Source of the DNA: Paracoccaceae bacterium
GTDB lineage: Bacteria > Pseudomonadota > Alphaproteobacteria > Rhodobacterales > Rhodobacteraceae
Direction: 5' to 3'
NCBI GenBank assembly: GCA_027489355.1
Contig: JAIXZY010000012.1
Span: forward strand, 124,001-188,000
Length of the DNA: 64,000 bases
This document shows positions 53,045-60,516 of the stretch, piece by piece (the first letter of the stretch is position 1; every line of letters begins with the position of its first letter). The notes under the pieces were generated by a model that was not told where the DNA came from, ran no database searches, and was given only the letters and a program-made list of their open reading frames with translations. The position numbers and the translations under genes were made by a program.

Positions 53045-53584
53045 TTACTTCGGCGCGATCATCATGACCATTTGCCGGCCTTCCAGCTTCGGCATCGACT
53101 CGATCTTGCCCGCATCACCCACGTCGGCGGCCACGCGGTTCAGCAGCTCCAGCCCCAGCTCCTGGTGGGCCATCTCGCGGCCCCGGAAGCGCAGCGTGAC
53201 CTTCACCTTGTCGCCTTCGTCCAGGAACTTCATCACCGACCGCATCTTGACGTCATAGTCATGCGTGTCCGTGCCGGGGCGGAACTTGATTTCCTTGATC
53301 TCGATGATCTTCTGCTTCTTGCGCGCCTCGGCCTCGCGCTTCTGCGTCTCGTACTTGAACTTGCCGAAGTCCATGATCTTGCAGACCGGCGGCACCGCGG
53401 TCGGCGAGATTTCGACCAGGTCCAGTCCGGCTTCCTCGGCCATCTGCATCGCGCGGGCAGGGGTCACGACCCCCACATTCTCGCCATCCGCCCCGATCAG
53501 GCGGATTTCCGGAGCGCGGATGCGGTCGTTGATGCGGGGACCGGTTTCGCGTTGCGGCGGGGCATTGTGCGGTCTGCGGGCTAT
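53045..53584 (-). CDS. infC: Translation initiation factor IF-3, ATA start
   Basis: This 179-residue protein binds the 30S subunit and polices start-codon choice. The sequence matches alphaproteobacterial IF-3 end to end: [19 protein letters not shown] at the N-terminus, [16 protein letters not shown]-like [20 protein letters not shown] in the linker, and [16 protein letters not shown] in the C-domain. The only start compatible with the N-terminus is ATA at 53582-53584, with AAAGGA 8 bp upstream; no ATG, GTG or TTG is suitably placed. Non-AUG infC starts allow IF-3 to repress its own translation. A conventional start at 53476 would cut away the N-domain. Confidence 0.92.
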   Translation of the reverse strand: MARRPHNAPPQRETGPRINDRIRAPEIRLIGADGENVGVVTPARAMQMAEEAGLDLVEISPTAVPPVCKIMDFGKFKYETQKREAEARKKQKIIEIKEIKFRPGTDTHDYDVKMRSVMKFLDEGDKVKVTLRFRGREMAHQELGLELLNRVAADVGDAGKIESMPKLEGRQMVMMIAPK

Positions 53585-53794
53585 GGTAGTCGTCCTTTGA
53601 TGGTTGGATCAGCGGGCCGCAATCTAGACGCCAGCGTGCCGCTCTGCAACCCGGCTGCACCGCCAGAGCTCCAGTTTTCCGCAGGAATCCGGCGATTTTC
53701 CACGTGCTGCGGTGCAGCACTCTTTTCATTTCCCGGTCTAGGTGCCATATGGGTCGCCATCCGGGCGCTAGCTCCGGTCATGGGAGTATCAAAC
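53585..53794. promoter_or_regulatory. Divergent region between infC and the Ala-rich membrane protein gene
   Basis: The 210-bp gap holds the infC leader (minus) and the promoter of the next gene (plus). AAAGGA of infC is at 53593-53598, GGAG of the other gene at 53783-53786. A palindrome GTGCTGC, GGT, GCAGCAC is visible near 53708-53724; its role is unknown. Confidence 0.4.
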
Positions 53795-54391
53795 ATGAAC
53801 AGAACCGTTATCATCGGCGCCATCGTCGTCCTTCTGGCCGCTGGCGGCTACTACCAGTTCAGCTACAAGCCGAAGCAGGAAGCCGAAGCTGCCGCCGCCG
53901 CTGCCGCCGCTCAGGCCGAGGCTGATGCGAAGGCTGCCGAAGAGGCTGCCGCCAAGGCCGCCGAAGAGGCCGCCGCTGCCGCGCAGCAGGCTGCCGACGA
54001 AGCTGCCGCCGCGACCACCGAGGCCGCGACCGAGGCGACCGAAGCTGCGACCGACGCCGCCGCCACCGCTACCGAGGCTGCGACCGACGCCGCTGCCGCT
54101 ACCACCGAAGCTGCCACCGATGCCGCTGCGGCGACCACCGAAGCTGCAACCGATGCTGCCGCTGCGACGACCGAAGCTGCCGCCGACGCGACCGCTGCCG
54201 CGACCGACGCCGCCGCTGCCGCTCTGGACCCGGCCAACTTCAACGCCGATGCCGTTGTGGCGCTGATCGACGGCTCGACCCTCGACGACGCGACCAAGGC
54301 GACCCTGAAGACCGCCGTCGAAGCCGCCCGCGCCAACCCGGCGCTGGTTGCCGACACCATCGCGCAGGTGAAAACCGCTCTCGGCATGTAA
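53795..54391 (+). CDS. Membrane-anchored Ala-rich coiled-coil protein of unknown function
   Basis: This 198-residue protein has one N-terminal membrane helix (VIIGAIVVLLAAGGYY, residues 4-19) followed by about 110 residues of almost pure Ala/Glu/Asp/Thr, including four 33-nt repeats coding for A-A-T-D-A-A-A-A-T-T-E at 54044-54175, and a more ordinary C-terminal 50 residues (VVALIDGSTLDDATKATLKT). It probably spans the periplasm as a helical rod. Composition resembles the Ala/Glu region of the OmpA-family protein 5 kb away. ATG 53795 has GGAG 8 bp upstream. Confidence 0.7.
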   Translation: MNRTVIIGAIVVLLAAGGYYQFSYKPKQEAEAAAAAAAAQAEADAKAAEEAAAKAAEEAAAAAQQAADEAAAATTEAATEATEAATDAAATATEAATDAAAATTEAATDAAAATTEAATDAAAATTEAAADATAAATDAAAAALDPANFNADAVVALIDGSTLDDATKATLKTAVEAARANPALVADTIAQVKTALGM

Positions 54392-54412
54392 TTCCGGTAC
54401 ATGCCGCAAACG

Positions 54413-54442
54413 AAAGGCCGCAGGTTTCCTGCGGCCTTTTTC
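54413..54442 (+). terminator. Intrinsic terminator after the Ala-rich protein gene
   Basis: AAAGGCCGCAGG, loop TTT, CCTGCGGCCTTT forms a 12-bp perfect stem ending in a run of five T before C (54437-54442). It begins 22 bp after the stop. A degraded second copy, GGCCGCA, ten bases, TGCGGCC, lies at 54465-54488 and may be a tandem duplication. Confidence 0.85.
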
Positions 54443-54561
54443 TTTGCCCTGGGGCGATGAAAACGGCCGCAAGGTTTCCCCTGCGGCCTGCAACATCCGG
54501 ATGGTTAAGACCACCCTAACAAGATTTTGCAACCCATTGATGTTTCAGAGATTTCCGCCAT

Positions 54562-54576
54562 TGTCCACCGTGGACA
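54562..54576. repeat. 15-bp palindrome, copy B (beyond the fpr stop)
   Basis: TGTCCACCGTGGACA, identical to copy A at 10877-10891, lies 3 bp beyond the stop codon of fpr. Both copies have TTG before them in the plus strand and sit between leftward genes and AT-richer DNA. Confidence 0.7.
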
Positions 54577-54579
54577 GGG

Positions 54580-55401
54580 TCAGATCCCGTCGCCCACGAA
54601 TGCCTTCTCGACCACGAATTCCTTCGGGTCCGAATTCGCCCCCTCGCGCAGCCCGAACCCTTCCAGGATCGCCTTCACGTCGACGTTGAACGCAAGGCTC
54701 CCGCAGACCATCGCCCGGTCCTCCTCGGGGTTCATCTTCGGCAGGCCGAGGTCGGCAAAGACCTTGCCCGAGGACAGGTTGTCCGTGACCCGCCCCATGT
54801 GGTGGAACTGTTCCCGGGTCGTGGTCGGGTAATAGACCAGCTTGTCCCCCACCAGCTCTCCGATCAGCGGGTCGTCCTTCAGGCTCTCCACCAGCCGCCG
54901 GCCATACTCAAGCTCCGCCACCTCGCGGCAGGTATGCATCATGATGACCTGGTCGTACTTCTCGTAGGTCTCCGGCTCCCGCATGAGCGAGGCGAAGGGC
55001 GCGATCCCGGTCCCCGTTGCCAGGAACCACAGCCGCTTGCCCGGCATCAGCGCGTCGTGGACCAGCGTTCCCACGGGTTTCGGCCGCAGGATAATCTCAT
55101 CCCCCGGCTGGATATGCTGGAGCTTCGAGGTCAGCGGCCCGTCCGGCACCTTGATCGAGTAGAACTCCAACTCCTCGTCCCAGGCGGGCGAGGCGATGGA
55201 ATAGGCCCGCAGAAGCGGCTTCCCGTTGTCGCCGAGTAGCCCGATCATCACGAACTCCCCCGAGCGGAACCGCAGGCTTTGCGGCCGGGTGACCCGGAAC
55301 GAGAACAGCCGGTCGGTCCAGTGCTGGACCGAGGTCACGGTCTGCGCGTCGGGCAGGTGGGGCTTCTGGCGGGCGGCGTCCATCGTCATCGTCTCGGTCA
55401 T
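54580..55401 (-). CDS. fpr: Ferredoxin/flavodoxin--NADP+ reductase Fpr
   Basis: This 273-residue FAD enzyme exchanges electrons between NADP(H) and ferredoxin or flavodoxin. RAYSIASP (FAD binding), TGTGIAPFASLMREPETYEK (pyridine nucleotide) and MVCGSLAFNVDVKAILEGFG are visible, ending near the C-terminal VEKAFVGDGI tail that stacks on the flavin in bacterial FPRs. ATG 55401 has GGAGG 10 bp upstream and gives the Rhodobacter-type length; 55419 would add six residues. It lies 81 bp after DUF934 on the same strand and likely supplies electrons to the sulfite reductase operon. Confidence 0.93.
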   Translation of the reverse strand: MTETMTMDAARQKPHLPDAQTVTSVQHWTDRLFSFRVTRPQSLRFRSGEFVMIGLLGDNGKPLLRAYSIASPAWDEELEFYSIKVPDGPLTSKLQHIQPGDEIILRPKPVGTLVHDALMPGKRLWFLATGTGIAPFASLMREPETYEKYDQVIMMHTCREVAELEYGRRLVESLKDDPLIGELVGDKLVYYPTTTREQFHHMGRVTDNLSSGKVFADLGLPKMNPEEDRAMVCGSLAFNVDVKAILEGFGLREGANSDPKEFVVEKAFVGDGI

Positions 55402-55482
55402 GGCCTTCGTGGCCTCCATAAGCGAGCAAGCGCCGCAAGGGAAGGGTGTCCCCCTGCGGCGAAATCTCGGGGTGGGCGGGTC

Positions 55483-55905
55483 TCAGGCGCGCAGACGGGC
55501 CTGATAATGGTGCGCCTGCCAGTCGGCGGCGCGGAACTTCCACTGATCCTCGGGCTGGCGGGCGGCGATCTCGTCCGGGATCTCGGCCCCGTCGAAGCCA
55601 ACGCGGCGAAGCATGGCGTACTGGTCGGCGATCACGGGACCAAGGGCGAGGAGCTGGCCCTTGTAACCCATCATCCGCAGCTTGCGGCCCACCGTGAAGG
55701 CACGCCCGTCGTTGAAGGCGGGGAAGGCCACGCGGATCAGGGTCAGCCGGTCCAGCGCGCCTTCCAGCACGCAGGGGTCGTCGGTATGGGCCAGGTCCAC
55801 CGCAGTGGCATCGGCCGTCAGGTCGGCCAGCGCCACAACCTGACGCTCGGGGGCGGGAGCAAAGCCCGCATCGGTCACGATTACGGTTTTCTGGGGCACG
55901 CTCAT
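55483..55905 (-). CDS. DUF934 family protein (sulfite-reduction operon)
   Basis: This 140-residue protein has the DUF934 pattern: VIVTDAGFAPAPERQVV near the N-terminus, LTLIRVAFPAFNDGRAFTVGRKLRMMGYKG (the GRxFT-x-A-R-x-L-R-x-G-Y-x-G region) and LRRVGFDGAEI. Members co-occur with cysI/cysH and are thought to assist sulfite or sulfate reduction, without known mechanism. AAGGAG precedes ATG 55905 by 8 bp. It overlaps the cysH stop by 4 bp. Confidence 0.85.
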   Translation of the reverse strand: MSVPQKTVIVTDAGFAPAPERQVVALADLTADATAVDLAHTDDPCVLEGALDRLTLIRVAFPAFNDGRAFTVGRKLRMMGYKGQLLALGPVIADQYAMLRRVGFDGAEIPDEIAARQPEDQWKFRAADWQAHHYQARLRA

Positions 55906-56654
55906 GCCGCGTTCTCCTTGGGGGTCCGAACGGCCTTGCCGTCGATGAAATGGATGCCGCATTCGGTCTTGGCCTGCCCGCGCCAGCGACCCGCGCGGGG
56001 GTCTTCGCCGGGTTTCACCGGGCTGGTGCAGGGCGCGCAGCCGATGGAAGGGTAGCCCTTGGCCACCAAGGGATGCCGGGGCAGGCGGTTCTCGACCATG
56101 TATTCCTCAAGGTCCTCGCGGCCCCAGTGGGCCAGCGGGTTGACCTTGATCCGGAAGTCGCCCTCGTTCTCGAAGAAGTCGATGGTGCCCCGGTCGGCGT
56201 TCTGGAACCGCTTCCGGCCAGTGATCCAGCCGTCGAACTTCGACAGGGCGCGTTCCAGGGGTTCCACCTTGCGGACGTTGCAGCAGCTGTCGGTGTTGAA
56301 CTGGTGCAGCGTGCCATCCGGGTCCTCGAAGCTGACGCGGGCCGGGTTGGCGCGGATCGTGCGGATGTCGCAGAGATGCAGCTTCTCTGCCAGCTCGCGC
56401 TGGTAGTCGAGCGTTTCCTGGAAGAGCATCCGCGTGTCGATGAAGAGGACCGGCGTCTCCGGCGCGATGACGCTTACGAGGTGCAGCAGGACGACCGACT
56501 CCGCCCCGAAGGACGACACCAGCGCCACGCGGCCCAGATCGTCGTCCTTCAGCGCATGCTCCAGCACGGCGGTCGCCGAGTGGTGTTTGTAGCGCGCGTT
56601 CAGGCTGGCGACGCGCTCGGCGACCGGGCCTTCGTGGCGCCCGTCACGCGGCAT
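55902..56654 (-). CDS. cysH: Adenylyl-sulfate (APS) reductase CysH
   Basis: This 250-residue enzyme reduces activated sulfate to sulfite with thioredoxin. Four cluster cysteines are in SCCNVRKVEP and GCAPCTSP, so it is the [4Fe-4S] APS-using type; the catalytic Cys is in AKTECGIHF near the C-terminus. ATG 56654 overlaps the cysI stop by 11 bp. It is the third gene of DUF2849-cysI-cysH-DUF934. Confidence 0.92.
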   Translation of the reverse strand: MPRDGRHEGPVAERVASLNARYKHHSATAVLEHALKDDDLGRVALVSSFGAESVVLLHLVSVIAPETPVLFIDTRMLFQETLDYQRELAEKLHLCDIRTIRANPARVSFEDPDGTLHQFNTDSCCNVRKVEPLERALSKFDGWITGRKRFQNADRGTIDFFENEGDFRIKVNPLAHWGREDLEEYMVENRLPRHPLVAKGYPSIGCAPCTSPVKPGEDPRAGRWRGQAKTECGIHFIDGKAVRTPKENAA

Positions 56655-58314
56655 CTTGCGCGTCTTCCGTGTTGTAAAGCGCGGCCTTGAAGGGCTCCAT
56701 CCCGACCCGCTTGTAGGCCTGGAGGAAGGTCTCGGACGGCTCGGTGCGAAGCTCCAGGTAGGCGCGGAGGATGCGTTCGATGGCCGGGACGATTTCGGTG
56801 TAGGCAAAGCCCGGGCCGGTCTTTTCCCCGATCACCGCGTCCTCGGTGCCGTCGCCGCCGAGGGTGATCTGGTAGTTCTCCACCCCCGCTCGGTCGAGGC
56901 CGAGGATGCCGATATGACCGACGTGGTGATGCCCGCAAGCGTTGATGCAGCCCGAGATCTTGATCTTCAGCGGGCCGATCTCGTGCTCCAGTTTCAGGGC
57001 CTCGAAATGTGTGGCCAGTTCCTGGGCGACAGGGATCGAGCGGGCGGTGGCGAGCGCGCAGTAGTCCATGCCGGGGCAGGCGATGATGTCGGAGAGAAGC
57101 CCGACGTTCGCCGTGCCGAGACCCGCTTTCACCAGCGCCGCATGGAGCGCGGGCAGGTCCGACTTGTGGACATGCGGCAGGATCACGTTCTGCTCGTGGC
57201 TGATGCGCAGGTCGGAATGGCCATACTTTTCAGCCAGATCGGCCAGCAACCTCATCTGTTCGCTGGTGGCATCGCCGGGGGTCGCGCCATGCGCCTTGAT
57301 GCTGACGGTGACGATCGCATACTGGTCGTTCCGGTGCTGCGTCAGGTTGGTGTCCGCCCAGGCGCGGAACACCGGGTCGGCCTTGTAGAAGGCGTCGTAG
57401 GCGTCCACCGGTGCGTTGCGGAAGGCCGGGGGCGCGAAGGCCGCGCGGATGTCGGCCAGAAGCTTCTGGTCATTGCCGCCGAAAAGCGGGCGGAGGCGGG
57501 CGAATTCCTCCTCCACCATGCGGGTGATCTCTTCCTTGCCGGTCTCGTGCAGGGTGATCTTGATCCGCGCCTTGTACTTGTTGTCGCGGCGGCCGAGCAC
57601 GTTGTAGACGCTGAGGACGGCTTCCACGTAGGGCAGCAGGTCAGCCTCGGGCAGGAAGTCGCGGACGGTCATGCCGATCATCGGGGTCCGGCCCAGGCCA
57701 CCGCCGACGATGACCTCGAAGCCCGGCTCGCCAGCCGCATTGCGGACCATGCGCAGGCCGATGTCATGCGCCTTGGTCACGGCGCGGTCGTTCGGGCTGC
57801 CGGTGATGGCGATCTTGAACTTGCGTGGCAGGAACTGGAATTCCGGGTGGTCGGTCGACCACTGGCGCAGAAGCTCGGCATAGGGACGGGGGTCGGCGAT
57901 CTCATCCGCGGCGGCGCCGGCGAAATGGTCGGCGGTCACGTTGCGGACGCAGTTGCCGGAGGTCTGGATCGCGTGCATCTCCACATCGGCCAGCGCGGAC
58001 AGGATCGCGGGCACGTCGGGAAGCTTCGGCCAGTTGAACTGGATGTTCTGCCGGGTGGTGAAGTGGCCGTAGCCCTTGTCCCAGGTGTCGGCAATATAGG
58101 CGAGCTGGCGCATCTGGCGGGGCGAGATCGTGCCATAGGGGATCGCCACGCGCAGCATGTAGGCGTGCAGCTGCAGGTAAAGCCCGTTCATCAGGCGCAG
58201 CGGGCGGAACTCATCCTCGGTGAGGCTCCCGTCAAGCCGACGTTCCACCTGGTTGGTGAACTGCGCGACGCGGGAACGGACGAAGGCTTCGTCGAAGTCG
58301 GAATAGGAATACAT
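56644..58314 (-). CDS. cysI: Sulfite reductase (siroheme/4Fe-4S subunit) CysI-like
   Basis: This 556-residue enzyme reduces sulfite to sulfide. The siroheme/4Fe-4S cysteines are in ACPGMDYCALA (C-x5-C) and KISGCINACGHHHVGHIG (C-x3-C). The SDFDEAFVRSRVAQF and ARIKITLHETGKEEI blocks match the assimilatory type; there is no flavoprotein CysJ nearby, so reduced ferredoxin from fpr is the likely donor. ATG 58314 follows the DUF2849 stop by 4 bp. Siroheme synthase is not in the window. Confidence 0.94.
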   Translation of the reverse strand: MYSYSDFDEAFVRSRVAQFTNQVERRLDGSLTEDEFRPLRLMNGLYLQLHAYMLRVAIPYGTISPRQMRQLAYIADTWDKGYGHFTTRQNIQFNWPKLPDVPAILSALADVEMHAIQTSGNCVRNVTADHFAGAAADEIADPRPYAELLRQWSTDHPEFQFLPRKFKIAITGSPNDRAVTKAHDIGLRMVRNAAGEPGFEVIVGGGLGRTPMIGMTVRDFLPEADLLPYVEAVLSVYNVLGRRDNKYKARIKITLHETGKEEITRMVEEEFARLRPLFGGNDQKLLADIRAAFAPPAFRNAPVDAYDAFYKADPVFRAWADTNLTQHRNDQYAIVTVSIKAHGATPGDATSEQMRLLADLAEKYGHSDLRISHEQNVILPHVHKSDLPALHAALVKAGLGTANVGLLSDIIACPGMDYCALATARSIPVAQELATHFEALKLEHEIGPLKIKISGCINACGHHHVGHIGILGLDRAGVENYQITLGGDGTEDAVIGEKTGPGFAYTEIVPAIERILRAYLELRTEPSETFLQAYKRVGMEPFKAALYNTEDAQDAA

Positions 58315-58317
58315 GCG

Positions 58318-58623
58318 TCAGCTCGCGAGGTCGGCTTGCTTGCCGTGGTTGTAGTTCGAGGGGCCGCGGGTGCGGAATTCCTCGCGGAAGTGGGTCGGCT
58401 CGGGACCCTTCGCGCCGGGCTTGGCATCGGCCAGATAGGCGCCGACCACAAGCAGTTTCTGCGCGTTGGCGTGCAGAAGCCGCATCTGGGCATGCGCCTC
58501 GTCCTCGATCAGCTCGGCCTCGTGGTGGAGGGGCGACCAGCGGTCGTCAGCGGTCAGGTAGACCACATCGCCCTCGCGCAGGCGGTTGGCGGTGACGACC
58601 TTGGGGGTGAAGCGACGGCTCAT
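58318..58623 (-). CDS. DUF2849 family protein, first gene of the sulfite-reduction operon
   Basis: This 101-residue soluble protein has the DUF2849 pattern: FTPKVVTANRLREGDVVYLT near the N-terminus, then AQKLLVVGAYLADA and FREEFRTRGPSNY at the C-terminus. It regularly precedes cysI in alphaproteobacteria, and nothing else is known. It begins the leftward operon; the promoter is shared with the divergent Lrp-type gene. Confidence 0.85.
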   Translation of the reverse strand: MSRRFTPKVVTANRLREGDVVYLTADDRWSPLHHEAELIEDEAHAQMRLLHANAQKLLVVGAYLADAKPGAKGPEPTHFREEFRTRGPSNYNHGKQADLAS

Positions 58624-58702
58624 GGCGATGTTCCTGGATTTTCATTGTCGAATATAGGACATTTTCCCGTCCCGGGGCCATAGACCCTTGCAGATAAGGA
58701 TG

Positions 58703-58739
58703 TGTGTTCCGATACTGCGGACAATGCGAACACATGTTC
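58703..58739. promoter_or_regulatory. Inverted repeats in the cys operon/Lrp divergent promoter region
   Basis: TGTGTTC at 58703-58709 faces GAACACA at 58728-58734, and the latter overlaps a tighter palindrome GAACA, CA, TGTTC at 58728-58739. The site lies in the 138-bp gap between the DUF2849 gene and the Lrp-type regulator, closer to the latter, and may be its binding site. Confidence 0.5.
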
Positions 58740-58761
58740 CGCCGGAAGGGGAGTTTCAGGA

Positions 58762-59223
58762 ATGACCGCCGCCTTGGACGATCTGGACCGGAAAATCCTG
58801 TCGGAACTGCAGGGCGATGCCGAGCAGTCGCTGGACGAGATCGCCCGCAAGGTGGGGTCGTCCAAGACCCCGGTCTGGAACCGCATCCGCCGGATGCGCG
58901 AGCAGGGGGTCATCACCCGGACCACGGCGATCCTGGACCCCGAGGCGCTTGGGTTGGAAGCCTGCTTCTTCGTGCTGATCCGCACGTCCGAGCATGAGGC
59001 GGAGTGGCAGCGCAAGTTCCTGAAGGCCCTGCGGGAACGGCCCGAGGTGCTGGAGGCGCACCGGCTGGCGGGGGACATCGACTATATCCTGAAGGTGCGG
59101 GTGAAGAATGCGCGGGCCTATGACACCTTCTACCAGGCGCTGATCTCTGAGGTGCGGATCTACAACGTCACCGCGCTGCTGAGCATGGAAGAGATCAAGT
59201 CGACGACCGTCCTGCCGCTGTGA
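58762..59223 (+). CDS. Lrp/AsnC-family transcriptional regulator
   Basis: This 153-residue protein has an N-terminal HTH (LDEIARKVGSSKTPVWNRIR, residues 22-41) and a C-terminal RAM ligand-binding domain (VLEAHRLAGDIDYILKVRVK). It is divergent from the sulfate/sulfite operon and likely controls it in response to a sulfur amino acid. ATG 58762 is used; the frame upstream to 58702 is probably leader. Confidence in the target is moderate. Confidence 0.87.
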   Translation: MTAALDDLDRKILSELQGDAEQSLDEIARKVGSSKTPVWNRIRRMREQGVITRTTAILDPEALGLEACFFVLIRTSEHEAEWQRKFLKALRERPEVLEAHRLAGDIDYILKVRVKNARAYDTFYQALISEVRIYNVTALLSMEEIKSTTVLPL

Positions 59224-59274
59224 CGGGCGGTTTTCAGAAGGAGCGCTGACGCGCAAGGCTTTTGTCTCGTCGTC

Positions 59275-59332
59275 GGGGCTTCGCCCTCCTCCTCGGGATG
59301 CCTCCGGCGGGGATATTTTCGGACAGAAAATG
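59275..59332 (+). repeat. Dispersed hairpin-plus-GGATATTT element, copy 9
   Basis: A short stem GGGGC, loop TTC, GCCCT (59275-59287) precedes the full tail GCCTCCGGCGGGGATATTT and TCGGACAGAAAATG (59300-59332). The tail matches copy 1 at 32 of 33 positions. It lies between the convergent Lrp-type gene and cytochrome P450 gene, ending 8 bp from the latter's stop. Confidence 0.8.
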
Positions 59333-59340
59333 AGGCTCCG

Positions 59341-60516
59341 TCAGGTGGATAGGCGGAGTTCCTTCAGCCCGTGGAAGTGGTAGACGTCGGCATAGGCGGG
59401 TGTCCCGACCAGGGCCAGGTCGGGATGGTGCTGGAAGAGGATCGGGAGCGCGATCTGCAGTTCCAGCCGTGCCAGGGGGGCGCCCACGCAGAAGTGGAGG
59501 CCCGCGCCGAAGGTGGCGAGCGGCTTCGGCGGGCGCGCGGGGTTGAAACGGGCGGGATTCTCCCAGACGCCCGGATCGCGGTTAGCGGCGGCAAGAAGGA
59601 GGCCCACCTGGTCGCCGCGGCGGAACTGGTGGCCCATGACCTCGATGTCCTCGTAGGCCCAGCGGGTGAACATGTGCAGCGCGGGGTCGAAGCGAAGGAT
59701 CTCCTCGACGGTGCCTTCAACGTTCTCGGCGGCAAGCGCAGAGAGCGGCGTCCCGGTTTCGAGGAGCGTCTTCACGCCGTTGCCGATGGTGTGGACCGTG
59801 GCCTCGTGGCCCGCGTTCAGCAGGAGGATGCAGGTGGCGATGAGTTCATCGGTGGTGAGCTTCTCGCCCTCCATCTCGGCGGCGATCAGCTGGGTGATCA
59901 GGTCGTCTGCGGGACGGGCGCGGCGTTCCTCGACGTAAGAGCGCAGGAAGGCCACGAAGGCCTCGGTCGCGGCGACGGCGCGATCCTCCATCGCGCGGGT
60001 GCGGCCGGCCATGTACATGCCGACCATCGCGTTCGACCAGCGCAGGAGGTCGGGCGCCATGTCCTCGGGCACGCCCAGGAGGCGCGCGATGATGCGGACA
60101 GGAAGCGGCTGGGCGAAGGCAGTCAGAAGGTCGAATTCCCCGCGGGGAATTCCAAGGGCGAGTTCGGTCGCAAGCGCGGTGATGTCGGGCGCAAGGCCCG
60201 CGATCCGGCGCGAGGTGAAGGCGCGCAGGACGAGGTTGCGCAGGCGCGTGTGGCGGGGCGGCTCCAGCTCCAGCATCGAATGCGCCTCGACCGCGTAGAA
60301 GGGCGCGAGATGCGGCGGGATGACCGGGGGCTCGACCGGCTCACGCCCGAAGCGGCGGTCGCGGAAGATGGCGTGCACCGCGGCCGAGTTGCCGGTGCAG
60401 ACGAGATTGTAGTCGGTCCAGCGGAAGAACGGTCCTGCGGCACGGGCGCGTTCGTAGAAGGGGTAGGGGTCCTGGACGAAGGCCGGCTCTGTCGGGGATT
60501 GCGAAAGCTCGATCAT
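59341..60516 (-). CDS. Cytochrome P450
   Basis: This 391-residue soluble bacterial P450 has the I-helix LLNAGHEATVHT (oxygen-binding A-G-x-E-A-T), K-helix EEILRF (ExxR) and heme loop FGAGLHFCVGAPLARLE with the axial Cys. It inserts oxygen into an organic substrate using ferredoxin and its reductase, which are not adjacent. ATG 60516 overlaps the EamA stop by 4 bp; the longer frame to 60789 is antisense-like. Substrate unknown. Confidence 0.9.
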   Translation of the reverse strand: MIELSQSPTEPAFVQDPYPFYERARAAGPFFRWTDYNLVCTGNSAAVHAIFRDRRFGREPVEPPVIPPHLAPFYAVEAHSMLELEPPRHTRLRNLVLRAFTSRRIAGLAPDITALATELALGIPRGEFDLLTAFAQPLPVRIIARLLGVPEDMAPDLLRWSNAMVGMYMAGRTRAMEDRAVAATEAFVAFLRSYVEERRARPADDLITQLIAAEMEGEKLTTDELIATCILLLNAGHEATVHTIGNGVKTLLETGTPLSALAAENVEGTVEEILRFDPALHMFTRWAYEDIEVMGHQFRRGDQVGLLLAAANRDPGVWENPARFNPARPPKPLATFGAGLHFCVGAPLARLELQIALPILFQHHPDLALVGTPAYADVYHFHGLKELRLST

